From assembly GCF_904846215.1 (NCBI RefSeq), contig NZ_CAJGZK010000009.1, positions 1 through 64,000 on the forward strand: 64,000 bases of DNA, written 5' to 3'. Both the position numbers and the translations under genes were made by a program. Of this stretch, positions 1 through 8,074 are shown one piece after another; the first letter of the stretch is position 1; each line of letters starts with the position of its first letter. The notes below the pieces were generated by a model, which saw only the letters and a program-made list of their open reading frames with translations, did not search any database and was not told the origin of the DNA. This DNA comes from Psychrobacter glacincola. Its GTDB lineage: Bacteria; Pseudomonadota; Gammaproteobacteria; Pseudomonadales; Moraxellaceae.

Positions 1-2
1 TC

Positions 3-101
3 AGTGAGCTAAAGCGACAATTACACAGTCATCACGGGCTAAATGAGCATCGTAAGTTACGGTTTATTAAAGACTTTTTAGGCTCAAAGTCACTCAAATA
101 G
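3..101 (+). pseudogene. C-terminal end of a probable IS transposase (cut by window edge)
   Basis: An open frame enters from the left edge and stops at the TAG at 99-101, giving about 32 residues ending ...KLRFIKDFLGSKSLK. The basic composition and the pair of 22-bp repeats that begin at its stop codon suggest the tail of an insertion-sequence transposase. The IS family cannot be named from this fragment. Whether the gene is intact depends on sequence outside the window. Confidence 0.45.
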
Positions 102-160
102 CATGAATTATGTCCATTAGCGACTACCTTCTACTTTTTAGCATGAATTTTGTCCATTAG
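99..160. mobile_element. Right end of an insertion sequence, with duplicated 22-bp terminal repeat
   Basis: Two near-identical 22-mers, TAGCATGAATTATGTCCATT(AG) at 99-120 and the same with one A-to-T change at 139-160, are separated by 18 bp. The first overlaps the stop codon of the partial transposase frame. Directly repeated terminal sequences are known from some IS families, for example IS21. The second copy abuts a dispersed palindromic repeat whose outer left tip is missing, so the IS boundary is inferred to be near 160. Confidence 0.5.
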
Positions 161-280
161 ACCAAAAACGCTACTGCTGGTACAAATTTTTTGCAGCCTC
201 TGTCTGCATGGGCACAGCAAGCAAGAAAAATTGATACCAGCAGTACATAATGTGTCGATATTACTTTTCACTGACTATAT
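161..280 (-). repeat. Dispersed palindromic element, copy 1 (subtype A, left tip lost)
   Basis: Contains the core in minus orientation (GCAGCCTCTGT ... ACAGCAAGCAAG) flanked by the subtype A stem (CTGCTGGTA / TACCAGCAG) and the right arm ending CTGACTATA. The outer left tip present in other copies (TATAGTCAAAATACT) is replaced by the IS end at 139-160. It lies just past the 3' end of the lytic transglycosylase gene. Confidence 0.85.
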
Positions 281-294
281 CTGTAGAGGGCTGA

Positions 295-1503
295 TCAAAC
301 CGTCGCGGTTTTTATCGTTTCAAGATAGCTTCTAATATTACTTACGTAATGCATGGCTTGACCATATCGGCTGTTTGACGCTTTATTATCAGACAGATAG
401 GCATATATATTTGCCCAGCTTTTGTCATCGATACCCTTAGCGCTCAATTTTCGCTGAATACCTTTAACGGCATTTGGTCCCATGTTATAAGCGGCAAGCG
501 CAAACCAAATACGATCCGTTTTTGGCACATCGGCGAAATCAGTTTTCATCTGCTCCAAGTAACGAGCACCGCCGCCGATACTTTGGTAAGGGTCAACACG
601 GTCTGAGACGCCCATTGCCTTTGCCGTATTATTAGTCAGCATCATAATACCGCGTACCCCGGTCGGAGAAACCGCATTGGCATCCAAGTGCGACTCTTGA
701 TAGCCCATAGCAACCAAAAGCTCCCAATCGTGATTGTAGTTACGTGCTTGTTCTTCAAACGAAGACTGATAATCAGGCAGCTTTTCTGTCAATGTAGCCT
801 TGAAATGGTCTTGACTGTAGGCATCTTTTAACAGATCTTGATTATAAAAAGCCGCTAGCTTTTGAGTATTATCAAGCTTGATGCTATCACATAAAAAATA
901 GCTGGCTTTTTGTGACAAGGGATCGTTGGCAGAATTAAACGTCCAGCTTACTTTGGGATGCAAGCCATTTTTGGTCAAGCTAGCATCATAACCACAGCTG
1001 ACATTAATAGAAGACAAGTTCAGCTGGCTTTTTAATTGGGTACTGGCCGTGGTCAATGCCATATCCGCATCACCTGACTGTAACGCTCTTAGCGCAGCTT
1101 CCTCATCAGCATAAGCTTTAAGAGTGACTTTTACCCCAAGCTCATCAGCATAGTTACGCGCTAAGTCGTAACCAAAGCCATGTTGGAAGCCATCGGTTGC
1201 AAAATAAGTGCTATCACCTGGGACAGCAGCGATGGTCAAGGTTTCCTCCAGCATCACATGGTCATAAGCTGGTACTTGGGTATTCATGGTCGTCAGACTC
1301 TCAGCAGGGAGTGAGAGTAGGGCGATGCTTGAGATTTGCGCCAATTTCTTGGTTTTGGCGAAACGAGTCACTTTGATAGATACAATAGCTGGAACGATGT
1401 TACTTTCGGTGTTTAGCAAGCGTTTAGATGGACGCAATATATATGAGATACGGCGTTTAGCCCCTCGCGCAGATGCTTTTGCACGATAAGTAATTCGCTG
1501 CAT
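295..1503 (-). CDS. mltF: MltF-like membrane-bound lytic murein transglycosylase
   Basis: Predicted to cleave the beta-1,4 MurNAc-GlcNAc bond of peptidoglycan with formation of 1,6-anhydroMurNAc, at the cell envelope. Residues about 85-235 resemble a periplasmic solute-binding (SBP_bac_3) module. Residues about 245-395 form an SLT domain with the catalytic Glu270 in the MGYQESHLDANAVSP motif followed by GVRGIMMLT. A hydrophobic stretch near residues 53-66 could be a signal or anchor after an unusually long basic N-terminus. The ATG at 1503 has a good ribosome binding site (AGGAG, 8 nt upstream). At 402 residues it is clearly shorter than typical MltF (about 500); the second lobe of the binding module looks missing. 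Transcription runs toward repeat copy 1. Family assignment is firm, the exact MltF subtype less so. Confidence 0.82.
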   Translation of the reverse strand: MQRITYRAKASARGAKRRISYILRPSKRLLNTESNIVPAIVSIKVTRFAKTKKLAQISSIALLSLPAESLTTMNTQVPAYDHVMLEETLTIAAVPGDSTYFATDGFQHGFGYDLARNYADELGVKVTLKAYADEEAALRALQSGDADMALTTASTQLKSQLNLSSINVSCGYDASLTKNGLHPKVSWTFNSANDPLSQKASYFLCDSIKLDNTQKLAAFYNQDLLKDAYSQDHFKATLTEKLPDYQSSFEEQARNYNHDWELLVAMGYQESHLDANAVSPTGVRGIMMLTNNTAKAMGVSDRVDPYQSIGGGARYLEQMKTDFADVPKTDRIWFALAAYNMGPNAVKGIQRKLSAKGIDDKSWANIYAYLSDNKASNSRYGQAMHYVSNIRSYLETIKTATV

Positions 1504-2467
1504 GGATGTCTCCTAATTTTAGCCATCCTACTTACCATAAAAATACGCGCTCATTTATGCCAATATCAGCAGCATAAATAGCGGTGCATCTTAAATACTA
1601 TAAAATCTACATACTTGTTGAGCATATAAATCTCATAACATCTCGTTTAAATATAGCCGTACAGTCTCAGCTGGCAACCTTGTAGCAAAGGGTTTAAGAG
1701 CATAAAAGAGCACTCTAGGACCTGATTGCTAAAAACAGGCCGCAAAACACCACGAAGGCACTAAATCAGATGATTCCTTCATCAATGATAGACTTGGCTG
1801 TTGATTAAAACTATTTAAACGGAACTATTTAAACGACAATATTTAAAAGACACTTTAAAACATCGGTAAGGTCATGAATAAATTATTGGAAAAACGTGGC
1901 GTGAGCAGGATATGCTCAGAATTGTTACGCTGGTATGGATAATTAAATACTCTGACTATGTTGAGAGTAAATAGTCACTCATACCGTTTGTCCAGCAATA
2001 AAGACAAGCAAGTTAATCTGTCTAATAAATAAGACTGATCAATAAAAGCCAATGGTTAAAAAACCATCAAGCAGTTTGCTGTGCCGCTACTGCAACACTA
2101 AAATAGAAAATATCACCTTACTCAAGAATGTATAAGCCGAAGTGATATTGTATTGATTACTGTCTGCATTCCTATTAAAAAAGTAAAAACAATAGGATTT
2201 TAGACCTCAATCATCATTTTAGTGCCATAACCGGAAGCTGTAATAATGGGGAGTCTCATGACAAGACATTCTTTCTACAGATAGTAATATGCAGATATTC
2301 ATCCGATTATTCAAGTGGGGTTAAGAGAATTGCGATAAAACTTAACAATAGCGCTATAGACGGTAATAATTTAGCCTGTTTTCTGTAGCATAATTTCGAT
2401 TTAGTGAATATAAGTTTGTTTTATTAATGACAAAAGTGATAAAAAGGCATGTGAGCAAAAATCTGCT
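1504..2467. other. Long intergenic region without a recognisable gene
   Basis: About 960 bp, AT-rich, with stops in all frames and no frame that looks like a protein. It must hold the promoter of the transglycosylase gene near its left end. The only structure noticed is a short 14-bp tandem array at 1809-1850. It could be a decayed gene, but no peptide is recognisable. Confidence 0.5.
1809..1850. repeat. Three tandem 14-bp units
   Basis: AACTATTTAAACGG, AACTATTTAAACGA and CAATATTTAAAAGA follow each other without a gap. Each unit is AT-rich; no function is evident. Confidence 0.6.
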
Positions 2468-2607
2468 TATAGTCAGGGAAAAGTAATATCGATACATCAA
2501 GTAATGCTGATATTAATTTTTCTTGCTTGCTGTGCCTAAGCAGACAGAGGCTGCAAAAAATTTATACCAGCAGTACTGTAGCGTTTTTGAGATATTCTAA
2601 CCATATA
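2468..2607 (+). repeat. Dispersed palindromic element, copy 2 (subtype A)
   Basis: Full-length copy: outer tip TATAGTCAGGGAAAAG, stem around ATGCTGATATTAATTTTT, core CTTGCTTGCTGT...ACAGAGGCTGC, return stem TTTATACCAGCAGTACTG, and right end CTAACCATATA. It lies 36 bp beyond the 3' end of the Nif3-like gene. Confidence 0.9.
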
Positions 2608-2643
2608 TGCCTTTTTTAGGAGAAAAATCTGATTTTTTACTGC

Positions 2644-3462
2644 TTAAGCAGGATTATCGATATCGATAAAGGTCACTGGTAAGTCAAACTGCTGAGCAAT
2701 GATCCTACCTAATGCTTCAATGCCGCCGCGTTCTGTCGCATGATGACCACAGGCAAAATAGTCAATGCCAAGCTCACGGGCGATATGAGTGGTACGCTCT
2801 GATATTTCACCAGAAATAAACGCATCACAGCCCATCAATGCTGCTTGCTCAATCATATCTTGTGCGCCTCCCGTGCAGATGCCCACTCGCTCAATTAACC
2901 TATTACTGGTATTGGTATCGACATTATACTCAGCGGCAATATGCAATGGTATACGCGCCAATGCTTGAGTAATCTGAGCGATAAGGCTTTGAGCATTTTG
3001 CGCGGTGCAAATGGCAATATTGCCAACGGGATGTGTCTCAGCAGGATACAGTGCTCCGATGATGGTCATGTCTAACGCCGCCGCCAATGTGGCATTGTTG
3101 CCAATGACAGGGTGGGCGTCGAGCGGTAGGTGATAGCCAATCAAAGAGATACCATGCTGCATAAGCTTGCGAATACGCTGACCTTTCATGCCAGTCAATG
3201 GTGCAGGTTCACCTTTCCAAAAATAGCCATGATGTACCATGATTGCATCAGCATTATCTGCAATAGCAGCATCAATCAATGCATCACAAGCAGTCACACC
3301 AGTGACAATACGCTCAATAGGTCGCCCGCCATCTATTTGTAGACCATTCGGTGCATAATCTTTAAAGGCAGTCGCTGATAAGTAATCATCACAAAATTCG
3401 GTTAAGGATTGTGCAGTAATCGTTTTATTTGATGATGTGGTTAAAATATCGTGCGCGCTCAT
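2644..3462 (-). CDS. Nif3-like dinuclear metal centre protein (YbgI family)
   Basis: Member of the Nif3/YbgI family (also labelled GTP cyclohydrolase I type 2 family), small ring-forming proteins with a two-metal site whose physiological role is still uncertain. Metal-ligand motifs are visible in order: the HHGYFW pair near residue 77, YHLPLDAH near 110-117, and GHHATERGG near the C-terminus. Length (272) is normal. The ATG at 3462 is preceded by AGGGA at a good distance. It is divergent from the HtrA-type protease gene at 3754, with a 291-bp shared upstream region. No functional link between the two is implied. Confidence 0.88.
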   Translation of the reverse strand: MSAHDILTTSSNKTITAQSLTEFCDDYLSATAFKDYAPNGLQIDGGRPIERIVTGVTACDALIDAAIADNADAIMVHHGYFWKGEPAPLTGMKGQRIRKLMQHGISLIGYHLPLDAHPVIGNNATLAAALDMTIIGALYPAETHPVGNIAICTAQNAQSLIAQITQALARIPLHIAAEYNVDTNTSNRLIERVGICTGGAQDMIEQAALMGCDAFISGEISERTTHIARELGIDYFACGHHATERGGIEALGRIIAQQFDLPVTFIDIDNPA

Positions 3463-3528
3463 GGCATTCCCTTATAACGATTTCAGTTGATAGTTGCAGT
3501 CGCTCAAATATTTATACCAAATGGATTA

Positions 3529-3576
3529 TTTTTCATAATAACCATTTTTCATAATAACCATTTTTCATAATAACCA
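3529..3576. repeat. Three perfect tandem 16-bp units in a divergent promoter region
   Basis: TTTTTCATAATAACCA is repeated three times without mismatch and followed by a partial fourth (TTTT). It lies between the divergent nif3-like and protease genes, so copy-number change could alter promoter spacing. That effect is inference only. Confidence 0.85.
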
Positions 3577-3753
3577 TTTTAACATGATGCGGCAAAAGAA
3601 TAGACAAGCCCACTAACTGAAACGGTACACGATGCGCTACCATTGTATTATGAGGACAGCTATAATTTACACATGTGAAAGTGCCTTATATCAAGGCGTA
3701 CGCCTGATATGCCTTAATACCGATTGTCTATGTGAAATTATAGAGGTTTTTAT

Positions 3754-5082
3754 ATGTCGTCATCCCCGAATACCAATAACAAGGCTGGTCTATTAAAATG
3801 GTTACCTTGGATTTTACTGTTATTGGTCACTGCCGCCTTTATTTGGCTATTTGCGAGTATGAAGACAGCATCGGAGGCAAAATGGGAGCCGCCAAAGACC
3901 ACGCCTGCTGAGCAGCAAGCTTCCGAGCCGGTATCGGATTCACCAACGCCTATCGCCTCATATCATAATGGTGTGGCTCGAGCCTCACAGTCTGTGGTCA
4001 ATATCTATACCACGCAGACGATGGCAGAACACCCTTATATGAATGATCCAGCGTTGCGCCGGTTTTTTGAATACCATGGCGCACCGTCAGAAGAGCAGGG
4101 TAATACCAATCTGGGCTCAGGCGTAATTGTCTCAGAAGATGGATACATCGTGACCAATGCGCATGTAATCGAAAAAGCCGATGAAATTACCGTTGCTTTT
4201 AATGACGGTCGTAAAAGCCGTGCGAAGTTAATTGGCACAGATCCAGACAGTGATTTGGCGGTGATTAAAGTCGATATGACTGGGCTTACGCCTTTGGGCT
4301 TTCGTGAAAAACCAACGCTTGTAGGCGATGTGGCATTAGCGATTGGTAATCCTTTTGGCGTCGGTCAAACCGTCACCCAAGGTATTATTTCAGCGACCGG
4401 ACGTACAGGGCTTGGCGTCAATAAGTTTGAAGACTTTATTCAGACTGATGCGGCTATCAATCCGGGTAACTCGGGCGGTGCATTGGTCGATGCGCGCGGT
4501 GAGCTGATTGGTATCAATACGGCTATCTACTCACGCTCTGGCGGCTCTATGGGTATTGGCTTTGCTATTCCTACCGCTATCGTTGAGCAAGTGATGAACG
4601 CTCTGATCAAAGATGGCAAGGTCAGTCGTGGTTGGCTCGGTATTGAGATACAGTCACAGCTGAGAGATCCCACACAGCTCGAAACGTCAACAGGCGTAGA
4701 AGTACTCAACGTGGTTCCCAAGAGCCCAGCTGCCAAGAGCGGTCTGAAAGTTGGTGATATTGTGTTGACCATTGATGGGGTCGAGATGACCGATGCCAAT
4801 ACTTTGATTCAGTATGTCGCTCGTAAAGCACCAAATACCACGCTGCATGCTCAAATCTTACGTCAAGGTAAGAATGCGCAAGTGAAGATATTATTAGAGG
4901 AACGTCCAGTTGAAGAGCCCGTCCCTATGCCCGTTGTACTCCAAGATGAGGCGCTTGATGGTAGTCAGCCGCCAAGCCTGCAAGCTCCAGAACAAGACAC
5001 TCCTATGATGTCAGAGGCGGAGCGTGACCGTATGCGTGAAGAGCTTCTATTATTGTTCGAAAGAGATGGTGCACCTTTATAA
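3754..5082 (+). CDS. Membrane-anchored HtrA-family serine protease (DegS/AlgW-like)
   Basis: Envelope stress protease of the Do/HtrA family. One membrane segment (about residues 14-34) anchors a periplasmic trypsin-like domain with catalytic triad His137 (TNAHV), Asp167 (DSDLAV) and Ser240 (NPGNSGG). A single PDZ domain follows (about 285-375). An anchor plus one PDZ fits DegS/AlgW, which cut the anti-sigma factor RseA/MucA, rather than the soluble two-PDZ DegP/DegQ. The C-terminal 70 residues are Pro/Glu-rich and end in a predicted charged helix, beyond what DegS usually has. Start ATG has AGAGG 8 nt upstream. It is monocistronic, with a strong hairpin terminator at 5125. Whether the substrate is an RseA-like protein cannot be told here. 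Confidence 0.88.
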   Translation: MSSSPNTNNKAGLLKWLPWILLLLVTAAFIWLFASMKTASEAKWEPPKTTPAEQQASEPVSDSPTPIASYHNGVARASQSVVNIYTTQTMAEHPYMNDPALRRFFEYHGAPSEEQGNTNLGSGVIVSEDGYIVTNAHVIEKADEITVAFNDGRKSRAKLIGTDPDSDLAVIKVDMTGLTPLGFREKPTLVGDVALAIGNPFGVGQTVTQGIISATGRTGLGVNKFEDFIQTDAAINPGNSGGALVDARGELIGINTAIYSRSGGSMGIGFAIPTAIVEQVMNALIKDGKVSRGWLGIEIQSQLRDPTQLETSTGVEVLNVVPKSPAAKSGLKVGDIVLTIDGVEMTDANTLIQYVARKAPNTTLHAQILRQGKNAQVKILLEERPVEEPVPMPVVLQDEALDGSQPPSLQAPEQDTPMMSEAERDRMREELLLLFERDGAPL

Positions 5083-5124
5083 AGAGAGTATTTTGTAGAG
5101 GATTTAATCTCTAAGAGCAACAAC

Positions 5125-5160
5125 AAAAAGCACACTATCTTCTAGATAGCGCGCTTTTTT
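5125..5160. terminator. Bidirectional rho-independent terminator
   Basis: The stem AAAAAGCACACTATC / GATAGCGCGCTTTTTT has two G-T type mismatches around a short TTCTA loop, with A-run and T-run on either side. It serves the protease gene and possibly the convergent yfaE. Confidence 0.85.
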
Positions 5161-5171
5161 ATTTAATTTAG

Positions 5172-5277
5172 GTACTGCTAATATTAATTTTTCTTGCTTG
5201 CTGTAGCTAGCCGACAGAGGCTGCAAAAAATTTATACCAGCCGTACCGTAGCGAGTTTAGGGTATCTTGACTGTGAT
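5172..5277 (+). repeat. Dispersed palindromic element, copy 3 (subtype A, left arm missing)
   Basis: Begins directly at the inner stem (GTACTGCTAATATTAATTTT), keeps the core with an AGCTAGCC loop, and continues to the right tip (ATCTTGACTGTGA). The outer left arm is absent; the terminator at 5125-5160 sits there instead. It lies between two convergent genes. Confidence 0.8.
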
Positions 5278-5292
5278 TGATGAATTTAGCAG

Positions 5293-5559
5293 CTATTTGT
5301 CTATCCGCTCATGATTGACATAAATCACGCCTTGCACTCTACAGCAGCACGGTAGGATTTCATCTTTTTCAATCATGGCTAAGGGCTCAAAAGGATAATC
5401 GATAACATGTGAGCTGGCGATACGCTTGATGCGGCAGCTGCCACAATAACCTTCCTTACACTGGTAATTGATATCATGTCCGGTGCGTAGCAATCCATCA
5501 AGCAGACTTTCATCGTCATGCAAGTAAAATTGCTTCTTACTCGTCATTACCCAAGTCAT
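5293..5559 (-). CDS. yfaE: 2Fe-2S ferredoxin YfaE for ribonucleotide reductase maintenance
   Basis: Small plant-type [2Fe-2S] ferredoxin of 88 residues. Cluster ligands are Cys34, Cys39 and Cys42 in the CKEGYCGSC motif, plus one of the cysteines in LPCCCR (71-73). In E. coli YfaE helps assemble and restore the diferric-tyrosyl radical of NrdB. The gene lies downstream of nrdB on the same strand, supporting that role. The 333-bp gap to nrdB is filled by two palindromic repeat copies, unusual for an operon partner. ATG at 5559 has AGGA at good spacing. The run of three cysteines makes it uncertain which is the fourth ligand. Confidence 0.85.
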   Translation of the reverse strand: MTWVMTSKKQFYLHDDESLLDGLLRTGHDINYQCKEGYCGSCRIKRIASSHVIDYPFEPLAMIEKDEILPCCCRVQGVIYVNHERIDK

Positions 5560-5581
5560 GGTTTTATCCTATGTTTTTATA

Positions 5582-5729
5582 ATATGGTCAATCCTAAATA
5601 AAATAAGTACAATTATTATAACGTGCTACTGCGATAAGTCTTATTTGCTTGCTGTGCCGATGCAGACAGAGGCTGCGCAAAACTTATCCCAGCAGCACTG
5701 CATTTATTCTATGATGTATCGACTATAGT
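5582..5729 (+). repeat. Dispersed palindromic element, copy 4 (divergent subtype)
   Basis: Left tip ATGGTCAATCCTAAATAAAA resembles copy 14. The stem is GTGCTACTGCGATAAGT on the left and ACTTATCCCAGCAGCAC on the right, a different stem sequence from subtype A that still pairs. The core GCTTGCTGT...ACAGAGGCTGC is conserved. Its right end (ACTATAG) overlaps the left end of copy 5. Confidence 0.75.
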
Positions 5730-5864
5730 CAGAGAAAAGTAATATCGATACATCAAGTACTGCTGATATTAATTTTTCTTGCTTGCTGTGCCTATGCAGA
5801 CAGAGGCTGCAAAAAATTTATACCAGCAGCACTGTAGCGTTTTTGAGATATTTTAACTATATAT
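5722..5864 (+). repeat. Dispersed palindromic element, copy 5 (subtype A, reference copy)
   Basis: Complete copy: tip CTATAGTCAGAGAAAAGT, stem GTACTGCTGATATTAATTTTT, core CTTGCTTGCTGT-GCCTATGCAG-ACAGAGGCTGC, return stem AAAAAATTTATACCAGCAGCAC, and right tip TTTTAACTATAT. Head-to-tail with copy 4, in the 3' region of nrdB. Confidence 0.92.
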
Positions 5865-5892
5865 TAAAAGCTTAATCTTGAAAAACTGTCTT

Positions 5893-7026
5893 CTATAACT
5901 CAAAATCATCAAAATCGCTGTCTGATAAGTCTGAATCAATCTGACCGACCAAGTACGAGCTTATTTCTGTTTCTTGTGGGGCAACTTGCACATTATCAGA
6001 CGACAACCATGTATTAATCCATGGAATCGGGTTTGATTTAGAATTCGGGAAGGCGACCGGTAAGCCAACCGCTTCCATACGTAAATTGGTGATGTATTCG
6101 ATGTATTGGCAAAGAATGTCTTTATTGAGACCAATCATCGAGCCATCTTTGAACAGATAACCTGCCCATTCTTTTTCTTGCTCAGCCGCTTTACGGAATA
6201 TCTCGATACTTTCCTCGAAACATTCTTTGGCAATCTCGACCATCTCTGGATCATCACGACCGATGCGCATGAGGTTAAGGATATGCTGCGTGCCCGTTAA
6301 ATGTAGCGCTTCATCACGAGCAATTAGCTTAATAATCTTGGCATTACCTTCCATCAGCTTGCGCTCAGCAAAGGCAAACGAGCAAGCAAATGACACATAA
6401 AAGCGGATGGCTTCTAAGACGTTGACTGCCATCAAGCACAAGTACAGCTGCTTTTTCAGCGATTTTAAATCAACGGTAATTTGCTTGCCATTGATGGTAT
6501 GCGTGCCTGCACCGTATAGATTGTATAGTGATGAGCTGTAATACAAATCATCATAATACTTAGCGATGTCCGCCGCGCGCCCTAAGATATGCTCGTTCTG
6601 CATGATGTCATCAAAGACGATAGCAGGATCATTGATAATATTACGAATGATATGGGTATAGCTGCGCGAATGGATGGTCTCAGAAAACGTCCACGTCTCA
6701 ATCCACGTTTCAAGCTCAGGAATCGATACCAGTGGTAATAGCACGACGTTTGGGCTACGACCTTGGATAGAGTCGAGTAGGGTCTGATATTTTAGGTTAC
6801 TTATAAATATATGCTGCTCATGCGAGGACAGATTGCCATAGTCCATACGGTCTTTTGACACATCAACTTCTTCAGGACGCCAAAAGAACGACAGCTGCTT
6901 TTCAATCAATTGCTCAAAGATAGGGTGCTTTTGTTGATCGTAACGTGCCACATTGACCGGATTACCAAAAAACATCGGCTCTGTTAGCGCATTGTTTGGC
7001 GTTTGAGAAAAAATCGAGTAAGTCAT
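5893..7026 (-). CDS. nrdB: Ribonucleoside-diphosphate reductase 1 subunit beta (class Ia)
   Basis: Small R2 subunit that houses the diiron-tyrosyl radical and passes it to NrdA for reduction of NDPs to dNDPs in the cytoplasm. Iron ligands match the family: Asp85 in LLDSIQGR, Glu116 and His119 in FSETIHS, the radical Tyr123 in RSYTH, and the later [11 protein letters not shown] motif. At 377 residues it is full length, and the C-terminal acidic tail ending DFDDFEL is the NrdA-docking peptide. nrdA is not adjacent but about 3 kb upstream (9995-12271) across an AIPR gene and two small genes, so co-transcription with nrdA is doubtful. yfaE follows downstream. Confidence 0.97.
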   Translation of the reverse strand: MTYSIFSQTPNNALTEPMFFGNPVNVARYDQQKHPIFEQLIEKQLSFFWRPEEVDVSKDRMDYGNLSSHEQHIFISNLKYQTLLDSIQGRSPNVVLLPLVSIPELETWIETWTFSETIHSRSYTHIIRNIINDPAIVFDDIMQNEHILGRAADIAKYYDDLYYSSSLYNLYGAGTHTINGKQITVDLKSLKKQLYLCLMAVNVLEAIRFYVSFACSFAFAERKLMEGNAKIIKLIARDEALHLTGTQHILNLMRIGRDDPEMVEIAKECFEESIEIFRKAAEQEKEWAGYLFKDGSMIGLNKDILCQYIEYITNLRMEAVGLPVAFPNSKSNPIPWINTWLSSDNVQVAPQETEISSYLVGQIDSDLSDSDFDDFEL

Positions 7027-7117
7027 GAGACTGCCTTTATAAGTGATACGGTTGTTAATTTAAAGTTTGAAATACTTCTTTCGAAAATATGGCTTTAAAA
7101 GTATTAGCAAGAATAGT

Positions 7118-7264
7118 CTATAAGTCTTCTAAGGATATTGGTATGGGTATTTGCCCATCATTCATTCGTTGTTTGGCTATTTCAACTAGCTCTAAATCAT
7201 CTTGCTCTGAGTATGTATTTTTTAAATTCAAATTTTTGGTTTGTTCAACAACTTCCCAAGTCAT
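7118..7264 (-). CDS. 48-residue protein sharing its C-terminal tail with the neighbour at 7363
   Basis: Short frame starting MTWEVVEQTKNLNLK and ending MNDGQIPIPISLEDL. It has a strong ribosome binding site (AGGAAGGAAG, about 5 nt before the ATG at 7264). The ending closely matches that of the next gene upstream (MNDGQTAEQISLENL), and both have an acidic helix just before it (DDLELVEIAKQR here, DDVELSEIFKAY there). This points to a related or duplicated tail. It lies same-strand between that gene and nrdB. The size and acidic helix recall antitoxin-like proteins, but no toxin partner is visible and no function is claimed. Confidence 0.65.
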   Translation of the reverse strand: MTWEVVEQTKNLNLKNTYSEQDDLELVEIAKQRMNDGQIPIPISLEDL

Positions 7265-7362
7265 GATAGCTTCCTTCCTACTTTTGATTCTATTATATCA
7301 ACTCAAAATCCTAGATGTAGGACGCGCTTTGTGCAAAATTAGAGCAGGTTAAGCAAAATATA

Positions 7363-7710
7363 TTACAAGTTCTCTAAAGATATTTGCTCTGCTGTCTGTC
7401 CATCATTCATATAAGCTTTGAATATCTCGCTAAGCTCGACATCATCCAATCCTTCCAGCTCATCGATAGCACTCTTGCGCAGTGTACTGAAATCTACGTC
7501 CAGTGCTTCTTTTTTTATCGGTCTTTTTACTGTCTTTTTTACGACCGGCTTTATGGCTTCTTTTTTTACTGCATCATGCCCATTTAGCTGCTGGCGCGCA
7601 TCTTCGATATCTACTGTGACTTGGACGATGTAGGACTGACCATCGTTTAGGTCTGAAAATACGTTTGGGATAAACAAACCACCGTCTTTGATGATTGCGG
7701 TATATTGCAC
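7363..7710 (-). CDS. Unrecognised 115-residue protein with Lys-rich middle and MNDGQ...ISLENL tail
   Basis: Not recognised. The start is taken as GTG at 7710, because a near-perfect ribosome binding site (GGAGGT) lies 6 nt upstream; a TTG frame extension to 7749 would place that site inside the gene. The N-terminus (QYTAIIKDGGLFIPNVF) is beta-rich. Residues about 50-75 are strongly basic (VKKTVKRPIKKEAL). The acidic C-terminal helix and tail resemble the small gene at 7118. It is same-strand with nrdB downstream and the AIPR gene upstream. A regulatory or antitoxin-like role is conceivable but unsupported by any motif. Confidence 0.6.
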   Translation of the reverse strand: MQYTAIIKDGGLFIPNVFSDLNDGQSYIVQVTVDIEDARQQLNGHDAVKKEAIKPVVKKTVKRPIKKEALDVDFSTLRKSAIDELEGLDDVELSEIFKAYMNDGQTAEQISLENL

Positions 7711-8074
7711 TCTATGACCTCCGTCATTTTTACTCTTTGTGTGTGTCAATTATAGCGGTAAAGCCAAAGGTTTTTTATTTAATAGTCATTATATTAAGTA
7801 GCCAATCCCGCCTACCGCTTGTATCTGCCTAGCCGCTGGCGTGCAGTCTATTGTGTCTGGTCACATTCCTGTTATCTCGATAATGCGCTCAGCCACAGCC
7901 TGCATCGCCATCGTCGTCAGCAGGATACCGCTATAGTCGGGGCTAAACAACCTTATTAGGGCATCGCTGGTTTTTTCTTAACGACTCTTTCGTTTGGGCT
8001 TAATTTGTAGGGTGCGCCTCGCGCACCTTTAAACATAGTTTCCATATCATTGGTGCGCTGGGCGCACCCTACGA
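7711..8074. other. Intergenic region with a GC-rich palindrome
   Basis: About 360 bp. Positions 7800-7960 are more GC-rich than the surroundings and contain a 38-codon minus-strand frame (7861-7977) without a convincing start, possibly a gene remnant. The right end holds the palindrome at 8007-8072. No gene is called. Confidence 0.4.
8007..8072. repeat. GTAGGGTGCGCC-type palindrome (REP-like), likely also a terminator for the AIPR gene
   Basis: The 21-bp arms GTAGGGTGCGCCTCGCGCACC and GGTGCGCTGGGCGCACCCTAC are inverted copies with two mismatches, around a 24-bp AT-rich loop. Palindromes of this GGGTGCGC type are scattered in many gammaproteobacterial genomes. It begins 2 bp beyond the stop codon of the AIPR gene. 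Confidence 0.75.

Noticed and set aside
150..335. 61-codon plus-strand open frame at the left edge
   Set aside because: It runs through the IS end and repeat copy 1; the same peptide pieces appear wherever this repeat orientation occurs, so it is repeat sequence, not a gene.
7089..7352. 87-codon plus-strand frame before the nrdB promoter region
   Set aside because: It is antisense to the 48-residue minus-strand gene at 7118-7264, which has a strong ribosome binding site and a homologous neighbour.
7861..7977. 38-codon minus-strand frame ending AMQAVAERIIEITGM
   Set aside because: Looks peptide-like and lies in a GC-richer patch, but has no plausible start or ribosome binding site and no recognised family; at most a remnant.
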